NCBI GenBank assembly: GCA_021774625.1
Contig: JAJFIV010000027.1
Coordinates: forward strand, 274,566-338,565
Length of the DNA stretch: 64,000 nt
DNA from: Alphaproteobacteria bacterium
Lineage (GTDB): Bacteria; Pseudomonadota; Alphaproteobacteria; Sphingomonadales; JAKSBY01
Direction: 5' to 3'
Part shown: positions 52,224 to 61,079 of the stretch, piece after piece
Position numbering within the stretch: the stretch's first letter is position 1
Layout: each line of letters starts with the position of its first letter
Position numbers and translations under genes: made by a program
The notes under the pieces: generated by a model
Databases searched by the model: none
Told to the model about the DNA's origin: nothing
What the model saw: only the letters and a program-made list of their open reading frames with translations

Positions 52224-52634
52224 GTGAGTAAATCTTCGCTGATTTATACAGCAACCACCCGGAAAATTGTGGTCTCTGTCCGGCCGGAATATTTGTCCTC
52301 CCAATCGGACCCGGATGAGGATCAGTTCATTTGGGCCTATCATGTGGTGATCCGGAATGATGGCGATGGACCCGTCCGGCTGCTGACGCGGCACTGGATC
52401 ATTTCGGATGCTTTGGGCCGCACCCAGGAAATAAAGGGGGATGGAGTGATCGGCGAGCAGCCGGTGATCAAACCCGGCAAGCAGCATGATTATTCCAGCG
52501 GCGTACCGCTCGGCACCCCGTCCGGCATAATGCGGGGCAGCTATCAGATGATAAGCGAAGACGGCACGGCCTTTGATGTGGAAATTCCCGCTTTCTGGCT
52601 GGAAAGTCCGGATTCGTCGCCGACGGTCAATTAG
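52224..52634 (+). CDS. apaG: ApaG family protein
   Basis: A 136-residue ApaG (DUF525) beta-sandwich protein of unclear function, known in Salmonella for Co2+ resistance. Motifs: IVVSVRPEYLSSQSDPDEDQ, FIWAYHVVIRNDG, LLTRHWIISDALGR, EIKGDGVIGEQPVIKPGKQH and SGVPLGTPSGIMRGSYQM. The start is GTG 52224 with GAAAGGTCCCC before it. It is followed 17 bases later by trkH on the same strand. Confidence 0.94.
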   Translation: MSKSSLIYTATTRKIVVSVRPEYLSSQSDPDEDQFIWAYHVVIRNDGDGPVRLLTRHWIISDALGRTQEIKGDGVIGEQPVIKPGKQHDYSSGVPLGTPSGIMRGSYQMISEDGTAFDVEIPAFWLESPDSSPTVN

Positions 52635-52651
52635 GGAGCCAGTCTTCACAT

Positions 52652-54100
52652 ATGCCCGATTTCCGGCCCATCCTGTTTATTATCGGCCTTCTTCTCACGG
52701 TCTTTGGTCTGGGTATGCTGGTGCCGATGATTGTCGATCTCGCCTTTTCCAACCGCGACTGGCTGGTATTTCTCGGCGGCGCCGGCTCGACGGTATTTAT
52801 CGGACTTGGCCTGGTCTTGGCCAATTTTGGCACAACGGGAAACCTGACCCTCCGGCAGGCTTTTCTTCTGACGGCCAGTATCTGGATTATCCTGCCGCTG
52901 TTCGCAGCCATCCCTTTTATTTTCTCCGATCTTAATCTCAGTTTTACCGATGCCTATTTTGAGGCCATGTCCGGGGTAACCACCACCGGGGCAACCGTCA
53001 TATCGGGTCTTGATACAGCGCCCCCCGGTATTCTTTTATGGCGGGGCCTGCTGCAATGGTTCGGCGGCATCGGCATCGTCGTGATGGCGGTCGCCGTGCT
53101 GCCCATGCTGCAGATCGGCGGCATGCAGATTTTCAAGGTGGAGAGTTTCGATACATCGGAAAAAATCCTGCCGCGGGCGAAACAGCTTTCCGGCATGATC
53201 ATGGCCGTTTATATCGGCCTGACCGCCGTTTGCGCCGCCGCCCTGATGGCCGCCGGGCTCGGGCCGCTGGATGCCGGCGTGCATGCCATGACAACCATCG
53301 CCACCGGCGGCTATTCCACGTCCGATAGCTCCGTGGGTATATTCGACAGCGCCCTGGTCGATGCCATTGTCACGCTTTTCATGATTGCCGGCAGCCTGCC
53401 TTTTGTTCTGATGATCCTGGCCCTCAGGGGCAAGCCGCTCTCTTTGTGGCGGGATTCCCAGGTCCAGGTTTTTCTTGCGATTCTCATGGTTATTTGCGGA
53501 CTTGTTGCGGCCTGGCTGGTTATTCTCAAAGGCTTCGATATTCCCTCCGCTCTCCGTTATGCCAGTTTTAATGTGGTTTCGATCCTCACGGGAACCGGGT
53601 ATTCGACCACTGATTACGGCCAGTGGGGCGCCTTTTCCACCGCCATTTTCTTTATGGTGATGTTCATTGGCGGCTGCGCCGGCTCCACCTCCTGCGGGAT
53701 CAAGATTTTCCGCTTTCAGATTCTGTTTTCAACCCTGCATGCCAGGATTAAACGCCTGAGCCGCCCCCATGGGGTGTTTATTCCGCACTACAACGGCAGG
53801 CCCGTTGCCGATACGGTCACATCCTCGGTCATGAGTTTCCTGTTTTTGTTCCTGATTACGCTGCTGCTGCTGTCCTTTGCCCTGGCGGCCACCGGCCTTG
53901 ATCCGGTGACCGCTTTGTCGGGTGCGGGAACGGCGCTTGCCAATGTCGGGCCGGGCTTGGGTGACATTATCGGTCCGGCCGGCACCTTCGGCCCGCTGCC
54001 GGATATGGCCAAATGGCTGCTCTCCCTCGGCATGCTGCTGGGCAGACTTGAGCTGTTCACTATCTTTATTCTGTTCACCCCTGGTTTCTGGAGAGTTTAG
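52652..54100 (+). CDS. trkH: Trk-type potassium uptake protein TrkH
   Basis: TrkH (482 residues) is the channel-like subunit of Trk K+ uptake. It has four pore-loop repeats; the filter-like segments are seen as SGVTTTGATVISG, IATGGYSTSDSSV, LTGTGYSTTDYGQWG and NVGPGLGD. The cap is SGCAGSTSCG-like MFIGGCAGSTSCGIKIFRFQ. Twelve helices in total are expected. No trkA gene lies next to it, so the NAD-binding partner must be elsewhere. It is 3 bases before argE. Confidence 0.93.
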   Translation: MPDFRPILFIIGLLLTVFGLGMLVPMIVDLAFSNRDWLVFLGGAGSTVFIGLGLVLANFGTTGNLTLRQAFLLTASIWIILPLFAAIPFIFSDLNLSFTDAYFEAMSGVTTTGATVISGLDTAPPGILLWRGLLQWFGGIGIVVMAVAVLPMLQIGGMQIFKVESFDTSEKILPRAKQLSGMIMAVYIGLTAVCAAALMAAGLGPLDAGVHAMTTIATGGYSTSDSSVGIFDSALVDAIVTLFMIAGSLPFVLMILALRGKPLSLWRDSQVQVFLAILMVICGLVAAWLVILKGFDIPSALRYASFNVVSILTGTGYSTTDYGQWGAFSTAIFFMVMFIGGCAGSTSCGIKIFRFQILFSTLHARIKRLSRPHGVFIPHYNGRPVADTVTSSVMSFLFLFLITLLLLSFALAATGLDPVTALSGAGTALANVGPGLGDIIGPAGTFGPLPDMAKWLLSLGMLLGRLELFTIFILFTPGFWRV

Positions 54101-54103
54101 CCC

Positions 54104-55270
54104 ATGCCCGAAAAATTCGAGTCCGCGGTGGAAATCACCAAACAGCTGATCCGGTTTCCCACCGTCAGCAGGGACAGCAATCTGGATCTGATTGATTTCA
54201 TTGCCGGTTATCTGAAGGGCTTCGGCATTGAAAGCGTCCTTGTGCGCGACCCGGTCGAGAAAAAAGCCAATCTGTTCGCCACCATCGGCCCCGTGGAGGT
54301 TCCCGGCCTTATTCTTTCCGGCCATACGGATGTGGTGCCGGTAGATGGCCAGAACTGGTCGCAGGACCCTTTTTCACCCTGGATCGACGGCGACAACCTG
54401 TTTGGCCGCGGCTCCGCCGATATGAAAGCTTTTATCGGGATCGTGCTTTCGATGGTTCCGGAATTCGCCGCCGGGGATTTAAAAATGCCGGTCCATTTCG
54501 CCTTTTCCTATGATGAGGAAGTAGGCTGCACCGGGGTTCTCAGCCTGATCGAGTATGTCAACGCCATGGAGGTCAAACCAAGGCTCTGTATTGTCGGCGA
54601 GCCGACCATGATGGCCGTCATCAACAGTCACAAGGGCATCCGGTCCTTCCGCACCCGAATTCGCGGCCAGGCCGCCCATTCCAGCGCACCGCATCTTGGC
54701 GCCAATGCCATCGCGGCGGCAGCGGACCTGATTGGCCACATTGGCGAAATTTCCCGGGAAATCATGGAGCGGCCCGGCGCCGACAACCGTTTCTATACGC
54801 CCTTCACAACCACCAATATCGGCACCATTGAAGGCGGGGCAGCGATCAATATTATCGCGGAACATGCCGTCTTTGAATGGGAATACCGGCCCATTCCCGG
54901 CGCCGACGCCGATGAAATCCGCGACCGGTTTTTCACCTATGCGGAAAAGACCGTGCTGCCGAAGCTGCAGAAAACGGCAAAGGATGCAACCATCAAAACC
55001 GAAGAACTTTCCTTTGCGCCGCCTCTGATCGCCGATCCCAATTCATCCGCCGAAGCTTTTGTGATGGGCCTGCTGGGTACCAATGAAACCGGGGCCGTTT
55101 CCTACGCCACCGAAGCCGGACTGTTTCAGGGCAAAGGCAATATCCCGACGGTCGTCTGCGGGCCAGGCAGCATTGATCAGGCCCACCGGCCGGATGAATT
55201 TATCGCATTTTCACAGATTGAAGCCGGGCTGGCTTTCATGGACCGGCTTTTGCGGAGAATTTCCAGCTAG
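54104..55270 (+). CDS. argE: Acetylornithine deacetylase
   Basis: ArgE (388 residues) is a zinc-dependent M20-family deacetylase of arginine synthesis. SGHTDVVPVDGQNWSQDPF, FGRGSADMKAFIGIVL (first metal residues) and FSYDEEVGCTGVLSLIEY (catalytic Glu) are family motifs. The dimerisation domain includes VINSHKGIRSFRTRIRGQAA and NIIAEHAVFEWEYRPIPG. The C-terminus has VVCGPGSIDQAHRPDEFI. ArgE is favoured over DapE and other M20 members by the SGHTDVVPV and GSIDQAHRPDEF patterns. Confidence 0.92.
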   Translation: MPEKFESAVEITKQLIRFPTVSRDSNLDLIDFIAGYLKGFGIESVLVRDPVEKKANLFATIGPVEVPGLILSGHTDVVPVDGQNWSQDPFSPWIDGDNLFGRGSADMKAFIGIVLSMVPEFAAGDLKMPVHFAFSYDEEVGCTGVLSLIEYVNAMEVKPRLCIVGEPTMMAVINSHKGIRSFRTRIRGQAAHSSAPHLGANAIAAAADLIGHIGEISREIMERPGADNRFYTPFTTTNIGTIEGGAAINIIAEHAVFEWEYRPIPGADADEIRDRFFTYAEKTVLPKLQKTAKDATIKTEELSFAPPLIADPNSSAEAFVMGLLGTNETGAVSYATEAGLFQGKGNIPTVVCGPGSIDQAHRPDEFIAFSQIEAGLAFMDRLLRRISS

Positions 55271-55309
55271 GCTCTTCCATCTTTTAACGGAAGCGTCCCC
55301 GTTCCTCCT

Positions 55310-55400
55310 AAGTGCCACCGCGAAGCGGTGGTGTATCGAAGGATGGGAACAATCTCCGCACTTCGATACGCCCTTTGGGCTACTCAGTGCGAACGGGGGG
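55310..55400. repeat. Dispersed hairpin repeat between argE and hslO
   Basis: The stretch holds CCACCGC-GAA-GCGGTGG (55315-55331) and arms GTATCGAAG and CTTCGATAC (55333-55341, 55361-55369) around a 19-base loop. The segment CTTCGATACGCCCTTTGGGC and then TACTCAGTGCGAACGGGG resemble a repeat family that I have seen in many alphaproteobacterial genomes. It lies between convergent genes and could stop transcription from both. Confidence 0.65.
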
Positions 55401-55438
55401 AGGCGGGTCAGCTGGAGTCCGTCAAAAGGAGAAGCGTT

Positions 55439-56347
55439 CTAAACCGGAACTTTGAAATCCCGATTACAGAATTCACAGGTCATGGTGACGGCGCCCTCTT
55501 CGGCAATCTCCCGGATGTCTTCCGCCGGCAGGGACGCTATCACCGCCATCATTTTTTCTTCCGAGCAGCGGCAGTCTTTATGAAGGGCGGCAGGATCGAA
55601 CACCCGCACGCCCTGTTCATGATAAAGCCGGTATAAAAGGTCTGGCAGGGGAAGTTTTGGGTCGACCAGTTCCGGTTTTTTTACACTTTTCATCAGAATG
55701 CTGGCCCGGTTCCAGTCCTCTCTCTGCTCCTTCTTCACATCCTGACCCGGCGCCATACTCCCGTCAGGCAAAAGCTGGATCATCAAACCGCCCGCCCGCC
55801 AGTGGCCGGTGACCGGATTCTTTTCCGCAGCAAGGGAAACATCCGTCACCGTCTGTTCGGACGCGGCAAAATAGCGCTTGGCGCAACCGGCCAGAGTTGC
55901 GTCCTCCAGCGCGACAATGCCCTGATAACTTTCCATATCGCCGCCGGGGTCAAGGGTGATCGCCAGATAGCCTTTGCCGGTTAATTCACTGAATGACGGC
56001 GCATCCTGCAATTCTGTAACGCGGGCCGGATCATATTTGGCATAGCCTCTTAGGCCGCCCGCCTGATAATCTGCGACCATCAGCGGCACAGGCCCGCTGC
56101 CTTTGGTTTGCAGCGTTAATTTGCCATCATATTTCAATAGGCTGCCAAGCAGGGCGGCCAGCGCCAGAGCCTCGCCCAGAACTGCGCCGACAGGATGCGG
56201 ATAATTATGGGCGGAAAGAATCTGGTCCGCCACCATGCCGAGCCGGGCCGCCCGCCCCCGGACGTCGCTGCCCTCAATGCGAAACGGCAGCATCTGATTA
56301 TCGGCGGCATCTTCCAGCGAGGCGATAAAAATAGGAGGATGAGACAT
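55439..56347 (-). CDS. hslO: Redox-regulated chaperone Hsp33
   Basis: Hsp33 (302 residues) is a zinc-bound chaperone that is activated by oxidation. The C-terminal zinc centre is CRCSEEKMM (CxC) and TCEFCNRDF (CxxC). The N-terminal domain includes GVVADQ-type RLGMVADQILSAHNYPHPVG and GKLTLQTKGSGPVPLMVADY. VMTSVKKPEL-like regions follow. It is convergent with argE across the repeat and overlaps nothing; the ABC permease gene is 7 bases upstream. Confidence 0.94.
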   Translation of the reverse strand: MSHPPIFIASLEDAADNQMLPFRIEGSDVRGRAARLGMVADQILSAHNYPHPVGAVLGEALALAALLGSLLKYDGKLTLQTKGSGPVPLMVADYQAGGLRGYAKYDPARVTELQDAPSFSELTGKGYLAITLDPGGDMESYQGIVALEDATLAGCAKRYFAASEQTVTDVSLAAEKNPVTGHWRAGGLMIQLLPDGSMAPGQDVKKEQREDWNRASILMKSVKKPELVDPKLPLPDLLYRLYHEQGVRVFDPAALHKDCRCSEEKMMAVIASLPAEDIREIAEEGAVTMTCEFCNRDFKVPV

Positions 56348-56354
56348 GGGCCGG

Positions 56355-57179
56355 TTACGCCTTCAGCCGGTAGCCTTTTTTGAAAACCATATGCACGGCA
56401 ATCCAGAGAAAAATATTGATCCCAAGGGTCACAACAACCCCCAAAGCAATGTCCCCGTCCATGCGGCCGATAAAGCCGAAACGCACACCGTCGATCAGGT
56501 AGAAAAAGGGATTATACAGGCTGACGGTCTTCCAGATGCCGGGCAGTCTTTCAATGGAATAGAATGTGCCGGATAACAGCGATAAAGGAACAACCACGAA
56601 ATTGGTCATGGCGGCGGAATGGTCGAATTTATGCGCCCAGATGCCGGTCAGAACACCCAGCAGCGACAGCATCACCGAGGCCGCCAGGGGAAAATAAATC
56701 ACCGCCCAGGGATGGACGATGGATAAACTGACCATGGGGACCGCCCAGAAGACCAGACCCACCGCAAGGCCTACCGCAACGCCCCGGGTCACCCCGCCCA
56801 GCACATAGCCGATGGTCAGCTCCGCCGGCGACAGGGGCGGCATCAGCACATCAATGATATTGCCCTGCACCTTGGCGATCAGGATCGAGGATGCGGTATT
56901 GGCAAAGGCATTCTGCAAAATCGCCATCGCGATCAGGCCGGGGGCAAGAAACCGTTCAAACGCTATATCGCCCACGGTCCGCCCGGCCCCGCCCAGGGCC
57001 AGCGCAAAAATCGCCATAAACAAAAGCGTTGTCACCGCCGGGGCCGCCACTGTCTGGGTCCAGACCTTGATAAAACGGCGGACTTCCTTGACATAGAGTG
57101 TCCACAAGCCTAGCCAGTTGACCGCTCCGATGGTGCGGACGCCAAAACCGGCGCTTTCTTCTGTCCGTTGCATATCCAT
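56355..57179 (-). CDS. ABC-2 type transporter permease
   Basis: A 274-residue ABC-2 permease with six helices, related to the NodJ/DrrB/YadH group. Family features are NWLGLWTLYVKEVRRFIKVW (N-terminal), LLFMAIFALALGGAGRTVGD and ILQNAFANTASSILIAKVQG. GTFYSIERLPGIWKTVSLYN is the signature loop. Start ATG 57179; two further ATGs lie within nine bases. The ATP-binding partner is not adjacent, so the complex may be completed from another locus. It is 7 bases before hslO. Confidence 0.88.
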   Translation of the reverse strand: MDMQRTEESAGFGVRTIGAVNWLGLWTLYVKEVRRFIKVWTQTVAAPAVTTLLFMAIFALALGGAGRTVGDIAFERFLAPGLIAMAILQNAFANTASSILIAKVQGNIIDVLMPPLSPAELTIGYVLGGVTRGVAVGLAVGLVFWAVPMVSLSIVHPWAVIYFPLAASVMLSLLGVLTGIWAHKFDHSAAMTNFVVVPLSLLSGTFYSIERLPGIWKTVSLYNPFFYLIDGVRFGFIGRMDGDIALGVVVTLGINIFLWIAVHMVFKKGYRLKA

Positions 57180-57231
57180 ATGGGCACCATTCCTAACCGG
57201 GTCGTTGGGAATGTTCAACCGCCGTGGAACA

Positions 57232-57270
57232 AATCCTTGCACGCCCGGGTGCCGCGCTTATATAAGGTGC
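57232..57270 (+). promoter_or_regulatory. Possible gcrA promoter
   Basis: TTGCAC (57237-57242) and TATATA (57259-57264) with a 16-base spacer lie 40 bases before gcrA, on a short 125-base gap that has no other good candidate. The -35 match is poor and no CtrA or GANTC site was seen near it. Confidence 0.3.
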
Positions 57271-57303
57271 CATCTGAAATTGCCATTTGTTTAGGAAAAA
57301 ACC

Positions 57304-57711
57304 ATGTCTTGGACCGATGAACGGATCGAGCATCTGAAAAAATTGTGGGGCAAGGGCCTGAGCGCCAGCCAGATCGCCACCGAACTCGGTGAAGGCGTGA
57401 CCCGCAATGCGGTCATCGGCAAGGCCCACAGACTGGGGCTCGAATCCCGCCCGTCGCCGGTGAAGACGGACAAATCCAGACCGGCAAAAGCCAAGGCAAA
57501 AGTTGATAAACCGCCAAAAGCGGAAAAGAAAGTAGTGACGCTTCTCGACCTGACCGAGCGCATCTGTAAATGGCCCATCGGCCATCCCGACGAGCCGGGC
57601 TTTCAGTTTTGCGGAAAAGCCTCCAGTCCGGGCTTTCCCTATTGTGCGCCGCATTGCGCCGAAGCCTATCAGGCGCAACTGCCGAGACGGGATAACCGGC
57701 GGCGCCGGTAG
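57304..57711 (+). CDS. gcrA: Cell-cycle regulator GcrA
   Basis: GcrA (135 residues) is an alphaproteobacterial transcription factor that works with the housekeeping sigma factor at GANTC-methylated promoters. The N-terminal helical DNA-binding domain is SWTDERIEHLKKLWGKGLSA, then SQIATELGEGVTRNAVIGKA and HRLGLESRPSPVK. A basic linker rich in Lys and Ala (AKAKAKVDKPPKAEKKV) follows. The C-terminal sigma-interacting part has ERICKWPIGHPDEPGFQFCG and SPGFPYCAPHCAEAYQ with its cysteines. No ccrM gene is in this window. Confidence 0.93.
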   Translation: MSWTDERIEHLKKLWGKGLSASQIATELGEGVTRNAVIGKAHRLGLESRPSPVKTDKSRPAKAKAKVDKPPKAEKKVVTLLDLTERICKWPIGHPDEPGFQFCGKASSPGFPYCAPHCAEAYQAQLPRRDNRRRR

Positions 57712-57819
57712 AACCGTTACCTAAAATTTATAAAAAATTACTTGAGCCGGGCGGAGAGCATAAGCATACTTCGGAAAAATCGCTGCCTATTCCGGCAGCG
57801 GCACACATCAGGAGGCTTT

Positions 57820-58284
57820 ATGCGCTTTTCTCTCAAATCTATTGCTCTCGTATCCATTGCCGGCGTGGCAGCCGTTGCCGCAGTTCCGGCGCAGGCCGGA
57901 CCTGATGAAGATATATTATTCCGGCAGCTGGAAATGAGAACCATGGGTTATTCCGCCAGCGTGATATTCGCCATCACCGAAGGCCGCAGCGATCAGGCGC
58001 AGTATTTCACGGCCCTTGCCAATCAAATGGCGACGGCGGCGGTTATGCTGAAGGACTCGTTCGAGCCCAATACCGTTGGCCAGGGACGGTTGCCCACCCG
58101 GGCCAAGCCCAATATATGGGATAACTGGAATGATTTTTCCGGCAAGCTCGACAAGCTGGCCGCAGATACGGCCCGGGTTGCCGAACTTGAAAATGCCGGT
58201 GACCGCGCAGGCGCTGTCAAGGCCATGGAAGCTGTTTTCAGCAACTGCAAGACCTGTCACGATACATACCGTACGGAAAAATAG
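57820..58284 (+). CDS. Cytochrome c-prime (class II)
   Basis: A 154-residue periplasmic cytochrome with a signal peptide (LKSIALVSIAGVAAVAAVPA, cleaved at QAG). The haem motif is CKTCHDTYR close to the C-terminus, which is the class II (c-prime/c-556) arrangement. A four-helix fold is consistent with the sequence. ATG 57820 follows AGGAGG at 7 bases. It lies in the same direction as gcrA and is convergent with a b561-type cytochrome; the pair could exchange electrons. Confidence 0.88.
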   Translation: MRFSLKSIALVSIAGVAAVAAVPAQAGPDEDILFRQLEMRTMGYSASVIFAITEGRSDQAQYFTALANQMATAAVMLKDSFEPNTVGQGRLPTRAKPNIWDNWNDFSGKLDKLAADTARVAELENAGDRAGAVKAMEAVFSNCKTCHDTYRTEK

Positions 58285-58306
58285 TCTCCAGTGACTATTC
58301 TGTGAA

Positions 58307-58334
58307 AGCGGGGCTTTCGCTCCCGCTGTTTTAT
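58307..58334. terminator. Probable terminator between cytochrome c-prime and b561 genes
   Basis: AGCGGG (58307-58312) pairs with CCCGCT (58322-58327), and GTTTTATT follows for the plus strand. It sits just after the cytochrome c-prime stop and just before the b561 stop (minus strand). A short TTTC run follows the hairpin on the minus strand. Confidence 0.6.
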
Positions 58335-58990
58335 TGGGCCGGCGCGACGATCAAAAACCAGATCAGGGCGAAAACAACACCGGTGATCGCCAGCGCCCAC
58401 AACGGGGATATGAATTTCAGGGCCGGATGCGGGTCCGATACTGCCTTTTTACCGGTGATCATGGGCAGAATCAGATCGGTTTTTTTAACAAGCAGATAAA
58501 ACAGGACCGCGGCAATATGGAGAATAACAACGGTCAGAAGGACATTGAACAGCGTTTCGTGCAGTTCGGTCAGCAGGTGGGAAGTTTCAAGGGAAACCAG
58601 ATCTGAAAGCGGCGCGAAGAAAAAAACATCCTGTTCGCTGGCAAACAAGCCCAAAATTGCCTGGGTCAGCAACAGAAGCAGCATCAGGATCACAGCCCAG
58701 CCGCCGGATGGATTATGGCCAACGGGATGAATATCTCCTTTTTCCCGCAGGCGCCTCAGATACGCCATGACGGCGCCGGGGCCTTTGACAAAATGGCTGA
58801 ACCGCCCGGTGGTGCTGCCAAAAAAGCCCCAGATAATGCGGAAAATCACCAAAGTCAGAATGGCCGTGCCCGAATACATATGCAGCCGAAGCTGGCCCTG
58901 TTCTGCCATATACCAGGAAAAAGCCACCAGCCCGACAATCAGCCAGTGAAAGAGACGGACCGGCAGGTCCCAGACTTTGATCTTTTTCAT
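58331..58990 (-). CDS. Cytochrome b561 family protein
   Basis: A 219-residue diheme membrane cytochrome with four helices. IKVWDLPVRLFHWLIVGLVA, with its haem-ligand histidine, is typical of the N-terminal segment of the b561/PF01292 type that carries electrons from dehydrogenases to quinones or cytochromes. RIIWGFFGSTTGRFSHF follows in the middle. HETLFNVLLTVVILHIAAV contains the second pair of histidines. ATG 58990 has GAGGGAAGCGG before it. Its partner is unknown; the convergent cytochrome c-prime is a candidate. Confidence 0.9.
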   Translation of the reverse strand: MKKIKVWDLPVRLFHWLIVGLVAFSWYMAEQGQLRLHMYSGTAILTLVIFRIIWGFFGSTTGRFSHFVKGPGAVMAYLRRLREKGDIHPVGHNPSGGWAVILMLLLLLTQAILGLFASEQDVFFFAPLSDLVSLETSHLLTELHETLFNVLLTVVILHIAAVLFYLLVKKTDLILPMITGKKAVSDPHPALKFISPLWALAITGVVFALIWFLIVAPAQ

Positions 58991-59077
58991 ATCCGCTTCC
59001 CTCTTCGCCGGATCACTATACTGATAAATTGCTTCTTGAAAATGCTCATTGACATTTTTTCCGTTACCCCCCATCTA

Positions 59078-59102
59078 AAACTTGACTGATTTAGTCAGAA
59101 TT
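59078..59102 (+). promoter_or_regulatory. IscR type 1-like operator and promoter of the suf operon
   Basis: TTGACTGATTTAGTCAG (59082-59098) matches the central YYGACTRWWWYAGTCRR of the IscR type 1 consensus at every position, with palindromic arms GACT/AGTC. It overlaps a -35 (TTGACT) with possible -10 hexamers TAATAT (59102-59107) or TATGCG (59105). It is about 50 bases before the regulator ATG, as for autoregulated isc/suf promoters. Occupancy by the [2Fe-2S] form of the adjacent Rrf2 protein is expected. Confidence 0.75.
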
Positions 59103-59134
59103 AATATGCGAAGGCGATTAAGAAGGAAGCGGAC

Positions 59135-59596
59135 ATGATCCGACTGACGAATTTGGCCGATTATGCGGTGGTGCTGATGAGCCGCATGGCGATGACGCCG
59201 GACGCACTGCATAACGCCACCGATATTGCCCGCGACAGCATGGTGCCGGTGCCGACCGCCAGCAAGATTCTGAACGCGCTGGGAAGGGCGGGACTGTTGA
59301 CGTCCCACCGGGGTCTGAAGGGCGGCTTTCAACTGGCGAAGTCCGCAGCGACTATCACCGTCGCCGATATCATCGAGGCGGTGGATGGCCCGATTGCCCT
59401 GACCCATTGTATCGAAACCGCGCCGGGTGACTGCAGCTACGAACCCATTTGCGGCATGCGGCCCCACTGGCAGGTGATCAATCAGGTCGTCAAGGGCGCG
59501 CTCTCGGATATCTCCCTTGCGGAAATCGCCACGCCTTCCCCTTTGGCGGCGATGCTGCAGGACGACAGCCCCAATATTGCTGCGGGAAGGAGTTAA
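59135..59596 (+). CDS. Rrf2 family Fe-S assembly regulator (IscR/SufR-like)
   Basis: A 153-residue Rrf2 regulator. The winged helix begins MIRLTNLADYAVVLMSRMAM and includes ATDIARDSMVPVPTASKILN. The cluster-binding cysteines are in HCIETAPGDCSYEPICGM, in the loop after residue 85. It is the first gene of sufBCDS. GGAAGCGGAC lies just before its ATG. The operator upstream fits the IscR type 1 pattern, so it likely represses suf when it carries a [2Fe-2S] cluster. Confidence 0.92.
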   Translation: MIRLTNLADYAVVLMSRMAMTPDALHNATDIARDSMVPVPTASKILNALGRAGLLTSHRGLKGGFQLAKSAATITVADIIEAVDGPIALTHCIETAPGDCSYEPICGMRPHWQVINQVVKGALSDISLAEIATPSPLAAMLQDDSPNIAAGRS

Positions 59597-59599
59597 GAA

Positions 59600-61069
59600 A
59601 TGGCCGTAACCGCTGAGGCCCGCAAAAAAGTACAGGATGCTACGGGCGAATATAAATACGGGTTTTACACGGATATTGAATCCGATTTTGCGCCCAAGGG
59701 CCTGAATGAGGATATCGTCCGTTTCATCTCCGCCAAGAAGGAGGAGCCGGTATGGCTGCTGGACTGGCGGCTTAAGGCCTATCGCGGCTGGCTGAAAATG
59801 ATTGAGCCGACCTGGGCCAAGCTACACTATCCTCCCATCGATTTTCAGGACGCCTATTATTACGCCGCGCCGAAAAAGAAGGACGGGCCGAAAAGCCTGG
59901 ATGAAGTCGATCCGGACCTTCTGGAAACCTATAAAAAGCTTGGCATTCCGCTCCGCGAGCAGGAAGTGCTGGCGGGTGTTGCAGGTGCGCCCAAATACGC
60001 CGTCGACGCGGTCTTTGATTCGGTTTCCGTCGCCACCACCTTCAAGAAAGAACTGAAGAAGGCCGGGGTCATTTTCATGGCGATTTCGGAAGCGGTGAAG
60101 GAGCATCCGGACCTTGTTAAAAAATATCTCGGCTCGGTCGTGCCGATGCGGGACAATTTCTATTCCGCGCTCAATGCGGCGGTTTTTTCCGACGGCACCT
60201 TCGTCTATATCCCCAAGGGTGTGCGCTGTCCGATGGAGCTTTCCACCTATTTCCGGATCAATGCCGAAAACACCGGCCAGTTCGAACGCACGCTGGTCAT
60301 TGCCAATGAAGGCTCGTATGTCAGCTATCTCGAAGGCTGCACGGCGCCGATGCGGGATGAAAACCAGCTGCATGCGGCGGTGGTGGAACTGATCGCGCTG
60401 GATGATGCGGAAATCAAATATTCCACCGTCCAGAACTGGTATCCCGGCGACAAGGACGGCAAGGGCGGGATTTATAATTTCGTCACCAAGCGCGGGCTGT
60501 GCAAGGGCAGAAATTCCAAGATTTCCTGGACCCAGGTGGAGACCGGTTCGGCCATCACCTGGAAATATCCGTCCTGCGTGCTGTCCGGCGACGGCTCGAT
60601 CGGCGAATTTTACTCGGTGGCCATCACCAACAATCATCAGCAGGCCGATACCGGGACCAAAATGATCCATATCGGCAAGAACACTCGCTCCACAATTATC
60701 TCCAAGGGGATATCCGCGGGACTGGGCCAGAACACCTATCGCGGTCTGGTCCGGGTGCTGGCGGGCGCGGAAAATGTCCGCAACTATACCCAGTGCGACT
60801 CGCTTTTGCTGGGCGATCGCTGCGGCGCCCACACCGTGCCCTATATCGAGGTGAAAAACCCCACCGCCCAGATCGAGCATGAAGCCACCACCTCAAAAAT
60901 ATCCGAGGATCAGCTCTTTTACTGCCTGCAGCGGGGCCTGTCCGAAGAAGAAGCGGTGGCGCTCATTGTCAACGGCTTCTGCAAGGAAGTCATGCAGCAT
61001 CTGCCCATGGAATTCGCCGTGGAAGCGCAGAAGTTACTGGGTATCAGCCTCGAAGGATCGGTGGGCTAA
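59600..61069 (+). CDS. sufB: Fe-S cluster assembly scaffold SufB
   Basis: SufB (489 residues) is the scaffold component of SufBC2D. The core beta-helix is signalled by [20 protein letters not shown]-type [40 protein letters not shown] and [20 protein letters not shown] (with the cysteine implicated in cluster assembly). [20 protein letters not shown] closes it. It begins 3 bases after the regulator gene. Length is normal. Confidence 0.97.
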   Translation: MAVTAEARKKVQDATGEYKYGFYTDIESDFAPKGLNEDIVRFISAKKEEPVWLLDWRLKAYRGWLKMIEPTWAKLHYPPIDFQDAYYYAAPKKKDGPKSLDEVDPDLLETYKKLGIPLREQEVLAGVAGAPKYAVDAVFDSVSVATTFKKELKKAGVIFMAISEAVKEHPDLVKKYLGSVVPMRDNFYSALNAAVFSDGTFVYIPKGVRCPMELSTYFRINAENTGQFERTLVIANEGSYVSYLEGCTAPMRDENQLHAAVVELIALDDAEIKYSTVQNWYPGDKDGKGGIYNFVTKRGLCKGRNSKISWTQVETGSAITWKYPSCVLSGDGSIGEFYSVAITNNHQQADTGTKMIHIGKNTRSTIISKGISAGLGQNTYRGLVRVLAGAENVRNYTQCDSLLLGDRCGAHTVPYIEVKNPTAQIEHEATTSKISEDQLFYCLQRGLSEEEAVALIVNGFCKEVMQHLPMEFAVEAQKLLGISLEGSVG

Positions 61070-61079
61070 GGAAAATAAT

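Noticed and set aside
59822-60880. Long minus-strand open frame across sufB
   Set aside because: It is antisense to a strongly supported sufB gene and follows its codon structure; its translation shows no family motif.
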